DNA of 64,000 nt from contig LNAC01000065.1 in assembly GCA_002007465.1 (NCBI GenBank), forward strand, positions 1,102,570-1,166,569, in the 5' to 3' direction. The DNA comes from Ailurus styani (lineage: Eukaryota; Chordata; Mammalia; Carnivora; Ailuridae). The position numbers and the translations under genes were made by a program. Numbering within the stretch: the first letter of the stretch is position 1; every line of letters begins with the position of its first letter. The notes beneath the pieces were generated by a model. That model had not been told where the DNA came from. It searched no databases and was given only the letters and a program-made list of their open reading frames with translations. This document shows, piece by piece, positions 11,583 to 22,050 of the stretch.

Positions 11583-12025
11583 TGTAGTAGGTTGAATGGT
11601 GGCCCCCAAAAGGTACGTTCATATCGCAATGCTGTGACTATGATCTTATTCTGAAAAAGGGTCTTTGCAGATGTAAGTTAAGGATCTTGAGGTGAGCTCA
11701 TCCTGGATCGTGGGGTGGGCCCTAAATCCGAAGACAAGTGGCCTTGTAAACACGTGGAGGAGCAACACAGGAGGAGGAGAAGGCATGTGAAGACGTAGGC
11801 AGGGATTAGAGTGACAAAACCACCAACCAAACACTGCTAGAACCACCAGAAGCTGGAAAAGGCAAGGAAGGACTGTCCTCCATAGTCTTCAGCGAAAGCA
11901 CGTCCCTGCTGACACCTTGATTGCAAATTTCCAGCCTCCAGAAATGTGAGAGAATGAATTTCTGTTGTTGTTAAGTCACCATGTTTGTGGTAACTTGTTA
12001 TAGCATTATTAGGAAGCTGATAACA
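11583..12025 (+). mobile_element. Solo LTR, ERVL-MaLR (MLT1-like)
   Basis: The 443-bp element begins TGTAGTAGGTTGAATGGTGG and ends GAAGCTGATAACA, that is TG...CA. It is flanked by GTGTC at 11578-11582 and 12026-12030, a 5-bp target duplication typical of LTR retrotransposons. Internal blocks AAAAAGGGTCTTTGCAGATG, GGTGGGCCCTAAATCC and TGAGAGAATGAATTTCTGTT match the MLT1-type MaLR LTR plan. No internal retroviral genes adjoin it, so it is a solitary LTR left by recombination. Subfamily name is from memory. Confidence 0.85.
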
Positions 12026-12034
12026 GTGTCCAGT

Positions 12035-12150
12035 ACTGGTTTTGATTCAGAAATGCCTAGGAACTTGTTAGAAATTGATTTCTGGGGCTTGACCCTTGGC
12101 CATTCTGATTCTGTCCGTGCGGGCTAGCCTCCAGGTGATTCTGGTACATC
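12035..12150 (+). repeat. MER5A-like hAT fragment
   Basis: TTCAGAAATGCCTAGGAACT, CCATTCTGATTCTGTC and CCAGGTGATTCTGGTACATC follow the MER5A/Charlie consensus order. It adjoins the LTR. Confidence 0.55.
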
Positions 12151-12689
12151 TGTTACCCCCGCAGTAGTGGTGTTTCCCCAGCTACTTCTGTTCGTCCTCT
12201 GTGCCTTCCTTGGACCCTTTCCCTGCTCGTGTTCTCGACCACCTCCTGTGTGTCTGCGCAGTGCACGTTGCAGTCCTCAGCCCAGCCCCCTTTCGTCAGC
12301 AAGGTCTGTTTGGGATGCCTGTTGATTGAGGGCACCACCTGCATTTCCCCAGGCTCCTCAGGGAGCACAGACTTCATTATCCTCCTCCCAAACCAGCTCT
12401 TTGATCCAGTTCCCTGCCTGCCAGTAGCACATCGAGGTAATGGAACTGGGGTGTCAACCTTCATTCTTCCCTCTCTCTCTCTCTTCTGATTTCCAGTGAG
12501 CTGATTCTTTCATCCAGAAAGCTTTCAGATCTTTCTCCCTTGTTCCCCACCTTCTCCTTGCCTTCTCACTAGACTCCCTCCAGACATCCTTCTCACCAAA
12601 TGGTTCCCAGAATGATCTGTCTGCAAACTTGCCAAATGATTCCTGCTTAAAATCTATTAAATGACTCACCAGTGTCCAGGCTACTCACT

Positions 12690-12875
12690 ACTCGTTAGAA
12701 TAATCTGGAGAGGTTTTGGTTTTGTTTTGTTTTGTTTTTTTTTGAATCGCCATACCCAATATGCACCCAAGACCAAACAAATCAGAATCTCCAGCTGGAG
12801 CCTAATGTTGGTTCTTTCTCCAGTTCCCGTAGGTGATTCCAGTGTGCAGTTTAGGGCCGAGAACTTTTGCACTAG
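12690..12875 (+). repeat. MER5A-like hAT fragment with TTTTG run
   Basis: Blocks TAGAATAATCTGGAGAGGTT, AATCAGAATCTCCAGCTGGA and CGTAGGTGATTCCAGTGTGC resemble MER5A. A (TTTTG)n/poly-T stretch at about 12720-12742 lies inside it. Confidence 0.5.
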
Positions 12876-12884
12876 AGGATAAAA

Positions 12885-13260
12885 TCCAAAGTCTTGGTAA
12901 TATTCAAAACCCTTGACAGCTAGGTCCCTGCCAGTGTCTCTCTCTGTGTCTCCCATCAGGCCCTCCCCACAGCCTCTGCAGCAGCCATTCCCACCTCTTT
13001 GCCTCCCCTTCACGGTGTCATTTGGTCTCACACCACCTTGCCTTTGCTTAGACCTCTGCCTGGAATAGAGGTTTTTCTCTCTCGGATTCCAAAGAAATGC
13101 TCCCTTTCAAGATTTGGTTCCACCTCTCTCTCCCTGGCTCTCCTTCCTCAAACTCAGTTGAAGGCTGTGTCTTCCAGAGTTCTGGGCACACTTGCTAGAG
13201 CACTGCGATCATCTCAGAGGAGCTGTTTGTCTGCATGTCTGTCTCTTCCAGTTAGACTGT
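12885..13260 (+). repeat. L2 LINE 3' region, sense
   Basis: The text has the L2 sense signature: AAACCCTTGACAGCTAGGTC, then the ACCACCTTGCCTTTGCTTAG / ACCTCTGCCTGGAATAGAGG block, then CTCCCTTTCAAGATTTGG. This is the decayed non-coding 3' part of L2. Confidence 0.65.
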
Positions 13261-13869
13261 GGGCTCCAGGAGATTGCTCAGTGAGGGAAGACATAAAGGA
13301 TTAGACAAGGCCAAGGGGATGAAATAGTGTTTCTGCTTCTCTGAATAATTGGGCCCATGCTACCTTATACCTCATCTAACACTTGTTAAGAAAGCAAAAC
13401 TCTCCTTGGTTGTAATGAATGTAATGAAGTAGTAGTCGTGGTAGTTGTAGGTAGTGCTGCTAATTGAATACTTGCTAGCCACCGTCTCCATACTCATTGC
13501 TTCATTTAACTAACCCAGTAATCATCTCAGACATCATTCCCATTTTACAGAATGAACTAAACAAAATGCTGTGCGATCGGGTAGTGCAAGATGGCAGAGA
13601 CACAGTGGAATGCATGGATGATCACCTGGCCAGCAGTGTTAATGGTGTATCGGCTGGTCAGGAAAAACTGGTTCTATTGGTCAAAACAGCTCTTGATAAG
13701 TAGTCTTTGGAGTGGCACATTCACACTTGGCACTGAATTTGGCATAAAACAAACACAGCCACCAAACATATCACTCAAAAGAAGAGATGGTGATTTATGT
13801 TTACTAACATTTGGAATCACATAAATATAGTCTTCCTTGTAAGTATACTAGAAGGAGTTTGTCACCCAC

Positions 13870-14060
13870 AGTCACAAGATCAGGGTTGAAAACCCAACCT
13901 TGCCAATTATATGATATGTGGTATTAGGATTTTGGCTTAATTTTTCTGAGCCTCAGTGTCTTCATCTTTGAAATGGAAATATTGTCTCATAGCTGGTAGG
14001 GGTGTTGTTGTGAGAAAGAAAATGAAATGGTATGTATGAAAGTGATTTGAAAATGGTTAA
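13870..14060 (+). repeat. MIR relic
   Basis: GGTTGAAAACCCAACCTTGC, GAGCCTCAGTGTCTTCATCT and GAAATGGAAATATTGTCTCA align in order with the MIR core and 3' section. Confidence 0.6.
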
Positions 14061-14699
14061 GGGCTAAACAGGAGTAAGACTGGGTGTCCGTGTTCTATGT
14101 TTGGGTCTAGAAGGTTGGCCTTTGGGAAGTGTCAGGGTGGGGAAAGGTGGTGTTCTGCTGGGTCAGCGAATATGGGCCCTGAAACTTTTGCAGGTTATCT
14201 GGTTTCCCAGTGGGGCCGAGTATGGGGATGTTGCATCATGAGCCCCAGAAAAACAAATGGCATGAGCTAGTTAGGGAGGATGTGGGAGTGGAGACTAGTG
14301 GTTAGAAAATTAGGGTCTTGTTGTGCTTACTGAAACAACAGAGCTGAGAGAATGTAATTGGTCAGGGTTTTGCACTGGTTCACCTGTAACCAAAGGCCAG
14401 CCCAGGGACCACAGTTCAATTCCACAGAGCTTGACATCTTGTTCTTTTAAGTAAAAGTTTTCTTTTCTGAAGCTCAGAAGTCTTCTGGATCTCAGCACAA
14501 GAGCTCACCTACCCTGAGGTCTCAGTGTCTTGATTCTGAACACATTAATGCATGAACACAGCCAGAGCTGTTCTTCACAGGGCCACTTCCTCATTGTGTA
14601 GATCCAACCTCCTTCCTCCTCAAAAACGAAACCAAGGCTTTATCTTTTTTATTCTGATAGATTGAAAAATATTCTCCAAGTCTTGATCTTGAAATATAA

Positions 14700-14700
<1 letters not shown>
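14061..14700. other. No recognisable feature
   Basis: No gene or repeat identified. Confidence 0.4.
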
Positions 14701-14749
<49 letters not shown>

Positions 14750-14763
14750 CGAGCGAGAGAGAG
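14701..14763. repeat. (GT)n(GA)n compound microsatellite
   Basis: A short GT tract runs directly into GA repeats with a few GAGC interruptions. The open frames across it are repeat artefacts. Confidence 0.95.
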
Positions 14764-15160
14764 AATGGCCACATTCTGCCACTGTCTGGAGGTGGGCACA
14801 GAAAACAGTCCTGCCTTTTTGTCACAGACGTCGCCATCTTGGATTTAACCTGTTAAGTTTCCGGAGCGCGAATCTGTATGACATGTAAAAGAAATTGGTA
14901 GATCTATTAAAAGACAGAATTGACATTCTAAAAATATCCAACACACTGGAGATGTTGAACAAAATGAACGTGATTAAATTTAGTCAGAATAAATGAGTGA
15001 ATTTTTGAGCTTCAGTTAAAAAATTCAGGCCTGGAAGTTTGGAAGCCAAGGAGGAAGAAGAAAACAAGGGAAGAAAGAAGAATTCCATGCCAAAAAAAGA
15101 AACACCTGTATAACCTAAAAAAACCAGTTATCGAGCTCTTTTTATTTGCTTCCTATTTGC
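14764..15160. other. No recognisable feature
   Basis: A-rich unique sequence with nothing I can name. Confidence 0.35.
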
Positions 15161-15164
15161 ACTT

Positions 15165-15300
15165 GCCGAGTGCTCAGCTTACTCTCGTTTAATCCTCCCA
15201 CACACTCTGCAAGGCGTGTAGTATTCTCTCCGTTTTATAGATGAGGAGACCAAGGCTCAAGGAGGTCAGGTCCTTTCTGTGGTCGTGCTGTCAGTAAGCA
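15165..15300 (-). repeat. Antisense MIR relic
   Basis: TTTAATCCTCCCACACACTC, TCCGTTTTATAGATGAGGAG and CCAAGGCTCAAGGAGGTCAG match the antisense MIR order. Confidence 0.7.
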
Positions 15301-15319
15301 GGCCCCAGCGTCTGCCTTT

Positions 15320-15445
15320 TGAACATGGTATAGTGAAGCGTGTTGAACCAGAAGTCTAGCAACCAGTTTTGGTCAAACCATGAGCTCTTAGGCAAGTCAT
15401 TTAACTTCTCCATGCCTCAGTTTTCTCACATCCAAAATGAGCACC
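15320..15445 (+). repeat. MIR relic, opposite orientation to its neighbour
   Basis: GTATAGTGAAGCGTG (MIR 5' head), AGGCAAGTCATTTAACTTCT and CATGCCTCAGTTTTCTCACA show a sense MIR directly after the antisense copy. Confidence 0.7.
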
Positions 15446-17217
15446 TGGAACCAAATCTAATGCTCCTTTTGTCTACAAAACCCTCTTTGCAGGGGGTAGC
15501 AGAAAGAATTTGAGATGTTTAGCCCAGGGAGGGGGCCGTGCAGAGTAAACCTTCAAAGGGCTGTCATGGGGCAGAGGCCACAGCTGAGGGCCCCTTCTTT
15601 GCTACCAGTGAGGACTGCTCCACTGAGGAGGAAATGCCTGGGCTGGGTGGAGCCCTCCCCACCTCCGATCTGAAGAATCTCCAGAAGCCATTCCTGGCAG
15701 ATTAAGAATGACTTAGACTGCAGCATCCACTAAGAAGCAGACTCTCTCTGCCTTTTGTTACCTAGAACACTCAGTGTCTATTCATTCTGGAGCAGGGCCT
15801 GCTCATCTGCCCATCGCCAGCTACCCAGGACCCAAGAGCATGTCTCGGTGTGGACTCAGCACCATCTTGTGGACAAAGCTCTCTGGACTGGGGATGGGCT
15901 GTGGTCATCAAATGTATAACAGAACCTCAAAGCAGCCCTGAAGAAGCTGCTGCCAAGGCAAAACTCCGTTTCAGGGATTCTGTTTTTAACAGGGGCTGCC
16001 TAATCTCAGAGCTGGGAACTGCCTTAGGGAATTTGCTTTTATGACCGTCACTCTGTTACTAAGCCCCTGACACCTGGAAGAGCAGCATGGGCAGGCTCAG
16101 TGATGAAGTAGCCAGACCTCCCTGGGAGGAAGGGCATCGGTGCAGAGGCCTTCTTGGGAGGGAGCCCCAGGCTCCTTCCTCCACAGCCTCCCTTCCCTTC
16201 TCTGTCCTGCATCCAGCCAGTTCTTGGGGGTGGAACACCCTCTGTCTGCCTCCTCTCCTTCCTGTTGGTATTGCTTGCCACTCAGGGCATGACTTCTTCA
16301 TTGTGCTTCAAGGCCCCCTTCCCAGTGAGGTGAGGATGGAACAGAATGAAGCAGTGGAGAGAATAGAGGGCTTGGGTTGTAAAATGCTTTGCCTGCCCTA
16401 ACTCTGTCTATGAACACTGGTGAGGCTGGCCCCTTGAACATTTTTGCCATTTCTGTGTGTGAGGAAGCTGAGTAATAATTATTTGGGTGTCAGATAACGG
16501 TCTGAACACAGTCTTGCTCAGTGCCTTTACCCAGAGTGGAAGGAGCAACATGTGGACCCAGAGAAGCCACTCACCTCTTCTCTGCTTATTCTTTGCTGTA
16601 AGGTTGTGGGGGGGTGCTATCTTTAATGGGTATGTAGGACCACCCCCTTCTCCAAAAACAGCAGTCACTAATTTTGTATTTGGCCTACGTATCATAATGT
16701 TAACATTGTCATGCATGTACTTATTCTTTCAAAGTAAATGTTTGTTGTCTCAATTGCATTACTGTCCCTAGGTCAACATATTCTCCCAAGACCTTCATAT
16801 AGGAACTTTTACTATATTACCCACAGTCCCTTATTTTGCTAAATATTTGTTTTTGCACTTACCTTCCATGAGTATTTTTCAATTAACTTCTTTTCTTTTG
16901 GGGTCAGCCTGACTGCCAGCTGCCCAGCCTGTCGGCGCTAGTCTCGTTCAGGCTTCCTAGAAGCCTGTGAAGCCCGAGACTCTCCGGGCACCTGTCTTTC
17001 CATTCAGCTTCAAAGAGACCTCTGTGTACAGAATGTCCCCTGATTCCAACAGCCTCCCAGCCGACAAGCAGTAGACTGGTTGCTATTATCAAAGTGAGAT
17101 GGGCTAGAGAAGGGAGTTGTAGGTATTGTTTTCTGGAATTTTCATGGAAAATTAGAGTGAAAGAGCAATAGAATGAGATACTACATTTTATCTATGTTGT
17201 CTCGTCTAATAAGAACT
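15446..17217. other. 1.8 kb without recognisable gene or repeat
   Basis: Several open frames of 60-104 codons overlap on both strands at 16.0-16.8 kb without family resemblance. I see no repeats here, so this is unassigned unique sequence. Confidence 0.4.
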
Positions 17218-17264
17218 AAATTGCACTATTATTTCCATTTTGTAGATTAAAAAAAAACAGGTTT
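17218..17264 (-). repeat. Antisense MIR, part 1 (split by a SINE)
   Basis: TATTTCCATTTTGTAGATTA is the antisense MIR 'cattttacagatgagg' block. It continues after the SINE at 17450. Confidence 0.6.
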
Positions 17265-17449
17265 GGGGGCACCTGGGTGGTGCCATCAGTTAAGCGTCCA
17301 ACTCTTGATTTTGGCTCAGGTCATGATCTTGGGGTCCTGGGATTGAGACCTGTGTTGGGCTCTGTACTCAGTGTGTCTGTGGGGGCGGGTGTCTGCTTGA
17401 GGATTCTCTCTCTCCCTCTCTCTCAGATAGACAAATAAATCTTTAAAAT
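17265..17449 (+). mobile_element. Can-SINE inserted in a MIR
   Basis: Head GGGGGCACCTGGGTGGTGCC, tail GACAAATAAATCTTTAAAAT. Flanks AAACAGGTTTG and AAACGGGTGTG are an imperfect target duplication. MIR sequence on both sides dates the SINE as the later insertion. Confidence 0.9.
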
Positions 17450-17560
17450 ATAAAACGGGTGTGGAGGTCGTTAGTTAACTTGCCTAAGTTCATACAGCTA
17501 GTAAGTGGCAGAACTGGAATTTAAACCCAGGAGTGTGTGCACAGAGGCCGTGCTTTATCC
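17450..17560 (-). repeat. Antisense MIR, part 2
   Basis: GTTAGTTAACTTGCCTAAGT, TACAGCTAGTAAGTGGCAGA and GGAATTTAAACCCAGGAG complete the MIR begun at 17218. Confidence 0.75.
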
Positions 17561-18035
17561 TCTGAATCTAAAGATAAAACCTACAGACAGGAAAAGGACA
17601 GCCCAGTGGTGTGGGAGAAGGAGGGCTTGGAACTGTTGACTACATCGGACAGTTGTCAAAATTTTCCTCAAGGATTTCAGTGGAAGCTTGACCCCGAATC
17701 CCAAATAAGCACATAAACTATGTTAAACCCCAAACTAACCCAAATTTTTATTTTTTTTTCCTGAACAAACCATAATCTAATGAATCCATTAAACTGAGAC
17801 ATAAACTAAAAAAATTCTAAAATCAAAAACCCAAAATGTTCTCTAAAATAAATCATAACCAAACTGACATGTTTCTAAATTCCTCGTTTAAAGTAAGAAG
17901 GAGGAGATCCCAGGATGTTGCCCTCTAAAAGCTCCATGGTACGTGGGGAGAGGAGCAAATGTGTTCTGCCTGGAGGAGCAAGGTCTGTCTGCAGGAGAGA
18001 TGAAGCAGCAGAGTACAGTGGAGGCCTTTTTTAAA
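17561..18035. other. No recognisable feature; A-rich stretch
   Basis: 17700-17880 is unusually A/C-rich on the + strand (repeated AAACC and AAACTAA-like words) with no identified element. Confidence 0.35.
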
Positions 18036-18039
18036 TGTT

Positions 18040-18209
18040 TACTTGTGTATTTATTTTAGAGGAGGAGTGGGACAGGGGGATAAGGAGAGAGAGAATCTTA
18101 AGCAGGTTCCACACCCAGCCGATGCGAGGCTCAATCTCACGACCCTGAGATCATGACGTGAGCCGAAATCAGGAGTCGGACACAACCAACTGAGCCACCC
18201 AGGTGCCCC
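18040..18209 (-). mobile_element. Can-SINE, minus orientation
   Basis: TTTACTTGTGTATTTATTTT leads into a purine-rich block and ends at CCACCCAGGTGCCCC, the complement of the head. The right part (from 18115) occurs again after the single N at 18433. Confidence 0.88.
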
Positions 18210-18753
18210 AGGAGAGGCTTTTTTATGAAGGTAAAAGAATGTCGCTATCTAAAACATGTAACCTGATAAACTGACCATACCCCGGCTTTGCCTCGTACAG
18301 CATAATTTGAGTGATCTGACTTAAGAGGACAAGTACACATCGTGGAAATTTATGGATGATTTAGTATATGTCTTAAACATTATTTTGGTCTCCTTCCTAT
18401 TAAGCCTTTTACCAGAATTGCTAACAAATACCNCCAGCCGATGCGAGGCTCAGTCTCACGACCCTGAGATCATGACGTGAGCCGAAATCAGGAGTCGGAC
18501 ACTTAACCAACTGAGCCACCCAGGTGCCCCAGGAGAGGCTTTTTTATGAAGGTAAAAGAATGTCGCTATCTAAAACATGTAACCTGATAAACTGACCATA
18601 CCCCGGCTTTGCCTCGTACAGCATAATTTGAGTGATCTGACTTAAGAGGACAAGTACACATCGTGGAAATTTATGGATGATTTAGTATATGTCTTAAACA
18701 TTATTTTGGTCTCCTTCCTATTAAGCCTTTTACCAGAATTGCTAACAAATACC
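18115..18753. repeat. Direct duplication around a single N (probable assembly artefact)
   Basis: Copy 1 (18115-18432) and copy 2 (18434-18753) are nearly identical, starting CCAGCCGATGCGAGGCTCA and ending TTGCTAACAAATACC. The differences I see are one A/G change and ACAACC against ACTTAACC. One N at 18433 separates them exactly. The repeated unit includes the partial SINE head and adjacent unique DNA, which a biological SINE duplication would not explain. Confidence 0.9.
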
Positions 18754-18770
18754 TAAGTTGAATGATTTTT

Positions 18771-18950
18771 TAAAAAGATTTTACTTATTTGAGAGAAAGA
18801 GAGAGAGAAAGCACAAGCAGGGCGTGGGGAGGAGAAGCAGGCTCCCCACTAAGCAGGGAGCCCGACGTGGGGCTCGATCCCAGGAATCCAGGACCACAAC
18901 CTGAGATGAAGGCAGCCGCTCAACAGACTGAGCCACCCAGGCGCCCCGCC
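18771..18950 (-). mobile_element. Can-SINE, minus, with 16-bp target duplication
   Basis: TAAAAAGATTTTACTTATTT to CCACCCAGGCGCCCC. AAGTTGAATGATTTTT flanks it at 18755-18770 and 18951-18966, a perfect duplication. Confidence 0.95.
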
Positions 18951-18966
18951 AAGTTGAATGATTTTT

Positions 18967-19355
18967 ATTCGAATTTTTGGTACCTTTTTTCCCCACCTGC
19001 TAAGAAGACTGCTAACAAACAATGCAACTAAAAAAAAAAAAAAAGAATTTAGACAATACTTGTAACTAAATGCCCACCTAGGAGCTAAGGCTCAGATGTA
19101 ACTGCCATCTGCATTAGGGAAGAATGACCAACTGCTGAGCCCCTCTGGGGTAGTAAGCACTGGGAGGGGTGTGGGGACCTCAGGGCACACAGTGAACTAG
19201 GACATTTGTCCTGCCACTGAGGAATTTCACATTTCCTGTATTTGGAGCCTGGGGTCAAGGCTCGCAACATTTGTTCCTACTGACATGTACAACTAATTAT
19301 TAATTGGTGATAGTAATATTAATAATAATTAATCTTAGTAAGCTTTGTGCCAGAT
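18967..19355. other. No recognisable feature
   Basis: Includes a poly-A run near 19030 and AT-rich text near 19300; nothing else identified. Confidence 0.4.
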
Positions 19356-19359
19356 ACTA

Positions 19360-19530
19360 CGCCAAGCACCTTACAGGTATTATCATTTAATCCTAATGTT
19401 AAGCTTGGTAAATTCTATTTTTAGCTCCGTTTTACAGATGAAGAGGCTGAGACACAAAGAGCTTAAGCAACATGCCTAAGGTCACAGTCAGAACGTGACA
19501 AAGCCAGGTCCACCTGACACCAAAGTTCAG
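19360..19530 (-). repeat. Antisense MIR relic
   Basis: TTATCATTTAATCCTAATG, TCCGTTTTACAGATGAAGAG, TTAAGCAACATGCCTAAGGT and CAAAGCCAGGTCC follow antisense MIR closely. Confidence 0.78.
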
Positions 19531-19797
19531 GTTCTCAGCCACTGTCCCAGACTGGACGTGGCCAGCCTTATCCTGAATGATCCTTTAATGGAGCTCCATT
19601 TCATGACTGGACTAATACAGTGCTTTGGGGTCTCTCCTTTCTCCTGGTTCAGGAGCTTTATTTAATCTCTCCACTCACTCGTGCTTTCAATACCCACTTC
19701 TTACGGTAGCTCCTGTGTTGTACATAGTAACTGGTGAGTGGTAGGCATTTGATAAATACTACCTTGAAATAGAAATGGATCAAAAACTAATAATATT

Positions 19798-19906
19798 GGG
19801 GCACCTGGCTGGCACATTTGGTAGAGTATGCAACTCGTGATCTCAGGGTTGTAAGTTCAAGCCCCACGTTGGATGGAGACCTTACTAAAAAATAAAGTAT
19901 CTAAGA
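19798..19906 (+). mobile_element. Short tRNA-Lys-like Can-SINE with 10-bp target duplication
   Basis: The short form lacks the long CT-rich region: GGGGCACCTGGCTGGCACAT, then TGTAAGTTCAAGCCCCACG (B-box-like), then a short A-rich tail. TAATAATATT is at 19788-19797 and 19907-19916. Confidence 0.9.
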
Positions 19907-19919
19907 TAATAATATTTAC

Positions 19920-20334
19920 AAGCACCATATATTACTTTGAAGTTTACATTTTTTTTTTAGGAAAACAAAAGTAGAATGTTAGAATTCTGAATTTCCCTAA
20001 AGTATTTACCACAGGGCCACCTGGGGCCCATATGACATCCTTATGTGTTTTAAAGACACGGCCCCCTTCCATCTAGCAGGAGGATGCAGCCCTCCCCAGT
20101 GCACCTGCCTGCCGCTCAGAGCACAAGCTGACTTTCAGCCTCCCCTTCCTCACAGCACATCGCAGACCCTAACCTGTGCCCCTGCATATGGCAGCCCTGC
20201 TCGGGTCCAGCCAGCCATTGGCCACGCATCCCACACTGGTAAGTAGGCCGGGGTCGGGAGCAGATGAGCCTTCCATACCGAGAAAGAGGTGGAAGAGCTG
20301 AGTTCTTTACTTCCTGGTATGTAAGAAATGGAGA
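19920..20334. other. No recognisable feature
   Basis: No gene or repeat identified. Confidence 0.4.
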
Positions 20335-20520
20335 GTCTGGCGTTTGCCTCATATTGCCTGGCTCTGAATCCCAGCTGTGCTGCCAACTAGTTAAATGACC
20401 CCTGTCAGGTTACAAGGTCTCTCCGAATCTCGATTTTCTCATTTGCAAAATCCGGTTGCTTTGAGCTTAATCAGGATGGTCTATACAGAGTGCGTAGAAT
20501 GATCCTGGGCACCCAGATGT
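20335..20520 (+). repeat. MIR relic
   Basis: CTGGCTCTGAATCCCAGCTG, GATTTTCTCATTTGCAAAAT and AGAATGATCCTGGGCACC match successive MIR blocks. Confidence 0.65.
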
Positions 20521-20824
20521 GGCTGGCCTATGACGTGGGTTTCCTCCTGTCCGATGAGCAAGCCTTGTCGGGGACATTGATTCATCTGTGGTGGGATTCA
20601 TTTGTGGAAGGCTGCCCAAGGGACGCTCTGACGCAAGCAGGAGACAGCAGTGACTGGTTTCTTCGTAGCATAGTTAGAAGTCATGGGCCAGTGCGTGTGC
20701 ACAATTTTTTTTATACTACACACCCACATATTTATTACTTTGAAGTTTCAGTATTTTTTTTAAGTTATTTTAAAAGTTTGTTTCCAATTTAGTCCCAAGT
20801 ACTCAAGGGACAAAGGCCAAATCC

Positions 20825-21200
20825 CTGGAGTTTCAACTATTTAAGAACAAAATTCATCTGAGTACATTTTAAAGATTTTATTGACTTTATTCAGTGATTT
20901 TTGAATTGGGCAGCATCCAATATAGCAGATAAAAAGGAGCACCAAAGAGCTTTGCAAGGCAAGAGATTTTATAGGCAGACTGGAGCAAAATAAGGAAGTT
21001 ATACTGGGCAAAAAGGCAGATTGGTTATTGCAAGCTTACTTTCCTTATATGGGACAGCAGGGTATCCTCGGGCAGATTACTTATTTAATGCTAATCAGTT
21101 GATTCCTGATTGATTGGTTTAAGATTCCATTTCTGGGAGAGGCAAACTAAGTTTCAGTTTAGTGACACGGGGCTTAGCAGAAGTGACTCCATTTTGGGCC
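20825..21200 (-). repeat. Possible old LTR, antisense
   Basis: The texts TTGAATTGGGCAGCATCCAA and AGTGACTCCATTTTGGGCC are words I remember from a mammalian LTR read in antisense, but I cannot name the family. No TG...CA ends or duplication were found. It could be another repeat class. Confidence 0.3.
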
Positions 21201-21375
21201 TGTTGTCTTAAACGGTTTGAGCAAAGCGTATCAGTAGAGCTTAAAGTATTGCTTTTTTCCTTCCTTTGAGCGAAAGCAGTAATAGTAAGCCATTCTTCAC
21301 TGTTTCGAAGCCGTGTTTCAGTGTTTGAGCAGTGACAACTTTGTGGGTGGGAGATGGCCCTCGGTGTTGATTTGG

Positions 21376-21376
<1 letters not shown>

Positions 21377-21426
<50 letters not shown>

Positions 21427-21437
21427 CGCGCGCGCGT
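21377..21437. repeat. (GT)n followed by (GC)n microsatellite
   Basis: A long alternating GT tract passes into CGCGCACGCGCGCGCG. It is alternating purine-pyrimidine throughout, the class of DNA with the highest Z-form tendency. Confidence 0.95.
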
Positions 21438-21619
21438 CCTTATACCATGTCAGGAGAGCCTCTTGACTTTTTTATGTTCAACAAAGGTATTCACTTCTTT
21501 TACCATAGGTGACCAATAGGGCAGTTTGCTTTGACCTAATGCTGGATCCAGAAAGCTTGGTAACAGTGCCTGGTATTGTGGGCTCTAGAAGATTTGGTGT
21601 TTGGCTGCTTTTTGTTTTT

Positions 21620-22050
21620 GCATTCATTTAATAAAGGTTTATTAGCACCTGTTAACGTGCCAGGTAGAGTGCTGGGAGCTAGGGATACTGGTGAACAGTC
21701 TTAGCCCTTACAGGATTTATACTCTCGTGGTAAAGGCACCCATTTGTCAATACTTAATTACAATTGTAATGAGTACTACGAAAGAAAAGTAGGCTAGGAA
21801 TACATGACAGATGAACCTTATTGAGGGGGAAAGAATTTTTGGGTGGAGGTAAGAATAGGCTGCCTCCTGGACGAGAAGGGCATTCTAGATGCAGGAGCAG
21901 CATGTCCAGAAGCCCAGAGATCAGAAGATCCCGGGCATATTCAAGGAACAGAAGGAAGGCTGATGCAGGTTAGAGTGGCAGGAAATGGGGCTAAGTCACA
22001 GAGGACTTTATAAGCCTTGGTGAAGATATTGGAATTCGGACTTAGGGTTT
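21620..22050 (-). repeat. Antisense L2-type repeat
   Basis: TTCATTTAATAAAGGTTTAT, GTGCCAGGTAGAGTGCTGGG, then GAGGACTTTATAAGCCTTGG near 22005. This is the antisense L2 pattern with its usual downstream text. Confidence 0.6.

Noticed and set aside
21119..21519. His/Thr and Cys/Val repeat peptides
   Set aside because: Translation of the (GT)n microsatellite. The same reasoning applies at 14591-14888, 55366-55833 and 59880-60152.
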